From the NCBI GenBank assembly GCA_023253615.1, contig JALRFZ010000391.1:1-7850 (forward strand): a stretch of 7,850 nt of DNA. Reading direction: 5' to 3'. Both the position numbers and the translations under genes were made by a program. Source of the DNA: Verrucomicrobiales bacterium. GTDB taxonomy: Bacteria; Verrucomicrobiota; Verrucomicrobiia; Verrucomicrobiales; DEV007. This document shows, in pieces, positions 7,684-7,850 of this stretch. A model generated the notes under the pieces. That model did not search any database. It was given only the letters and a program-made list of their open reading frames with translations, and had not been told where the DNA came from. Positions within the stretch are counted from its first letter, which is position 1, and each line of letters starts with the position of its first letter.

Positions 7684-7850
7684 GCCGATTCCTCCCCGTC
7701 GCGCCATTTCCGGTAAGCCTCGTCGCTCGTCCGCCAGCAGAGGATCATCCCGAGTCCGTCCGACCATGAGACGCCTTTCTCCGTCCGATGGGGAAAGGGG
7801 AGGAGATTGAAGAGTGCCCCGAAGACCGCCGCCGCGCAGAAGCTCTGGGT
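7671..7850 (-). CDS. C-terminal end of a possible M50-type membrane metalloprotease (partial)
   Basis: On the minus strand an open frame enters at the right edge and ends at TGA (complement of 7671-7673), giving 59 visible residues without an internal stop. It reads as a real protein end: a hydrophobic stretch (SFCAAAVFGALFNLLPF) is followed by SDGLGMILCW (30-39) and a charged tail with DEAYRKWRDGEE. The pairing of an NLLP at a helix end with a following SDG is typical of the C-terminal part of site-2-protease-like M50 membrane metallopeptidases, where N and D of this region form the second half of the active site. The HExxH motif would lie outside the window, so the assignment is tentative. 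The gene converges on the VWA operon with only 19 bases between the two stop codons and is therefore a separate transcription unit. Another membrane protein is the main alternative. Confidence 0.6.
   Translation of the reverse strand, partial: TQSFCAAAVFGALFNLLPFPHRTEKGVSWSDGLGMILCWRTSDEAYRKWRDGEESAAEP

Noticed and set aside
6634..7716. Plus-strand 360-codon open frame in another frame of the double-VWA gene
   Set aside because: The translation is a His/Arg/Pro-rich shadow without domains, and it overlaps a gene with clear VWA motifs and a membrane helix.
1..7850. CRISPR array, tRNA/rRNA genes, insertion sequence or phage genes
   Set aside because: The window is almost entirely filled with the five coding regions; no regularly spaced repeats, structural RNA or transposase-like sequence was seen.

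Overview
The window is one end of a high-GC bacterial contig that still carries sequencing adapter: bases 1-15 are identical to the 3' end of the Illumina TruSeq universal adapter, so genomic sequence starts at base 16. The codon use (almost no TTA, CTA or TCA), the cell-envelope gene content and the gene order suggest a Gram-negative bacterium of the Planctomycetota-Verrucomicrobiota group. This placement rests on recognising the gene families and was not tested by a search.

Four genes run left to right as a tight operon, with gaps of 12, 17 and 9 bases. (1) A 5'-truncated protein with an alpha-helical repeat region, a PQQ/BamB-like beta-propeller and a Pro/Ala/Gly-rich tail (to 2228). (2) A cytosolic DUF58 protein with a VWA-like fold (2241-3161). 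(3) A membrane-anchored BatA-like protein with a VWA domain (3179-5029). (4) An 870-residue membrane-anchored protein with two VWA domains separated by a class-I glutamine-amidotransferase-like domain that has no cysteine (5039-7651). On the opposite strand, facing the operon end, is the 3' end of a gene (7671-7850) whose product resembles the C-terminus of an M50-type membrane metalloprotease. No gene-free stretch is longer than 20 bases, apart from the adapter.

DUF58, BatA-like and large VWA/GATase-like proteins are the usual partners of a MoxR-type AAA+ ATPase. No ATPase is in the window; if this operon follows the common pattern it lies upstream of the contig break. The inferred arrangement is a cytosolic ATPase plus DUF58 protein working with two inner-membrane proteins that display VWA domains in the periplasm, together with a propeller protein that is probably also extracytoplasmic. 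The biological role of such clusters in this group is, to my knowledge, poorly defined. The architecture follows a known type; the more unusual points are the double-VWA protein, the uneven conservation of metal-binding residues across the four VWA-type domains, and the assembly artefact at the left edge.
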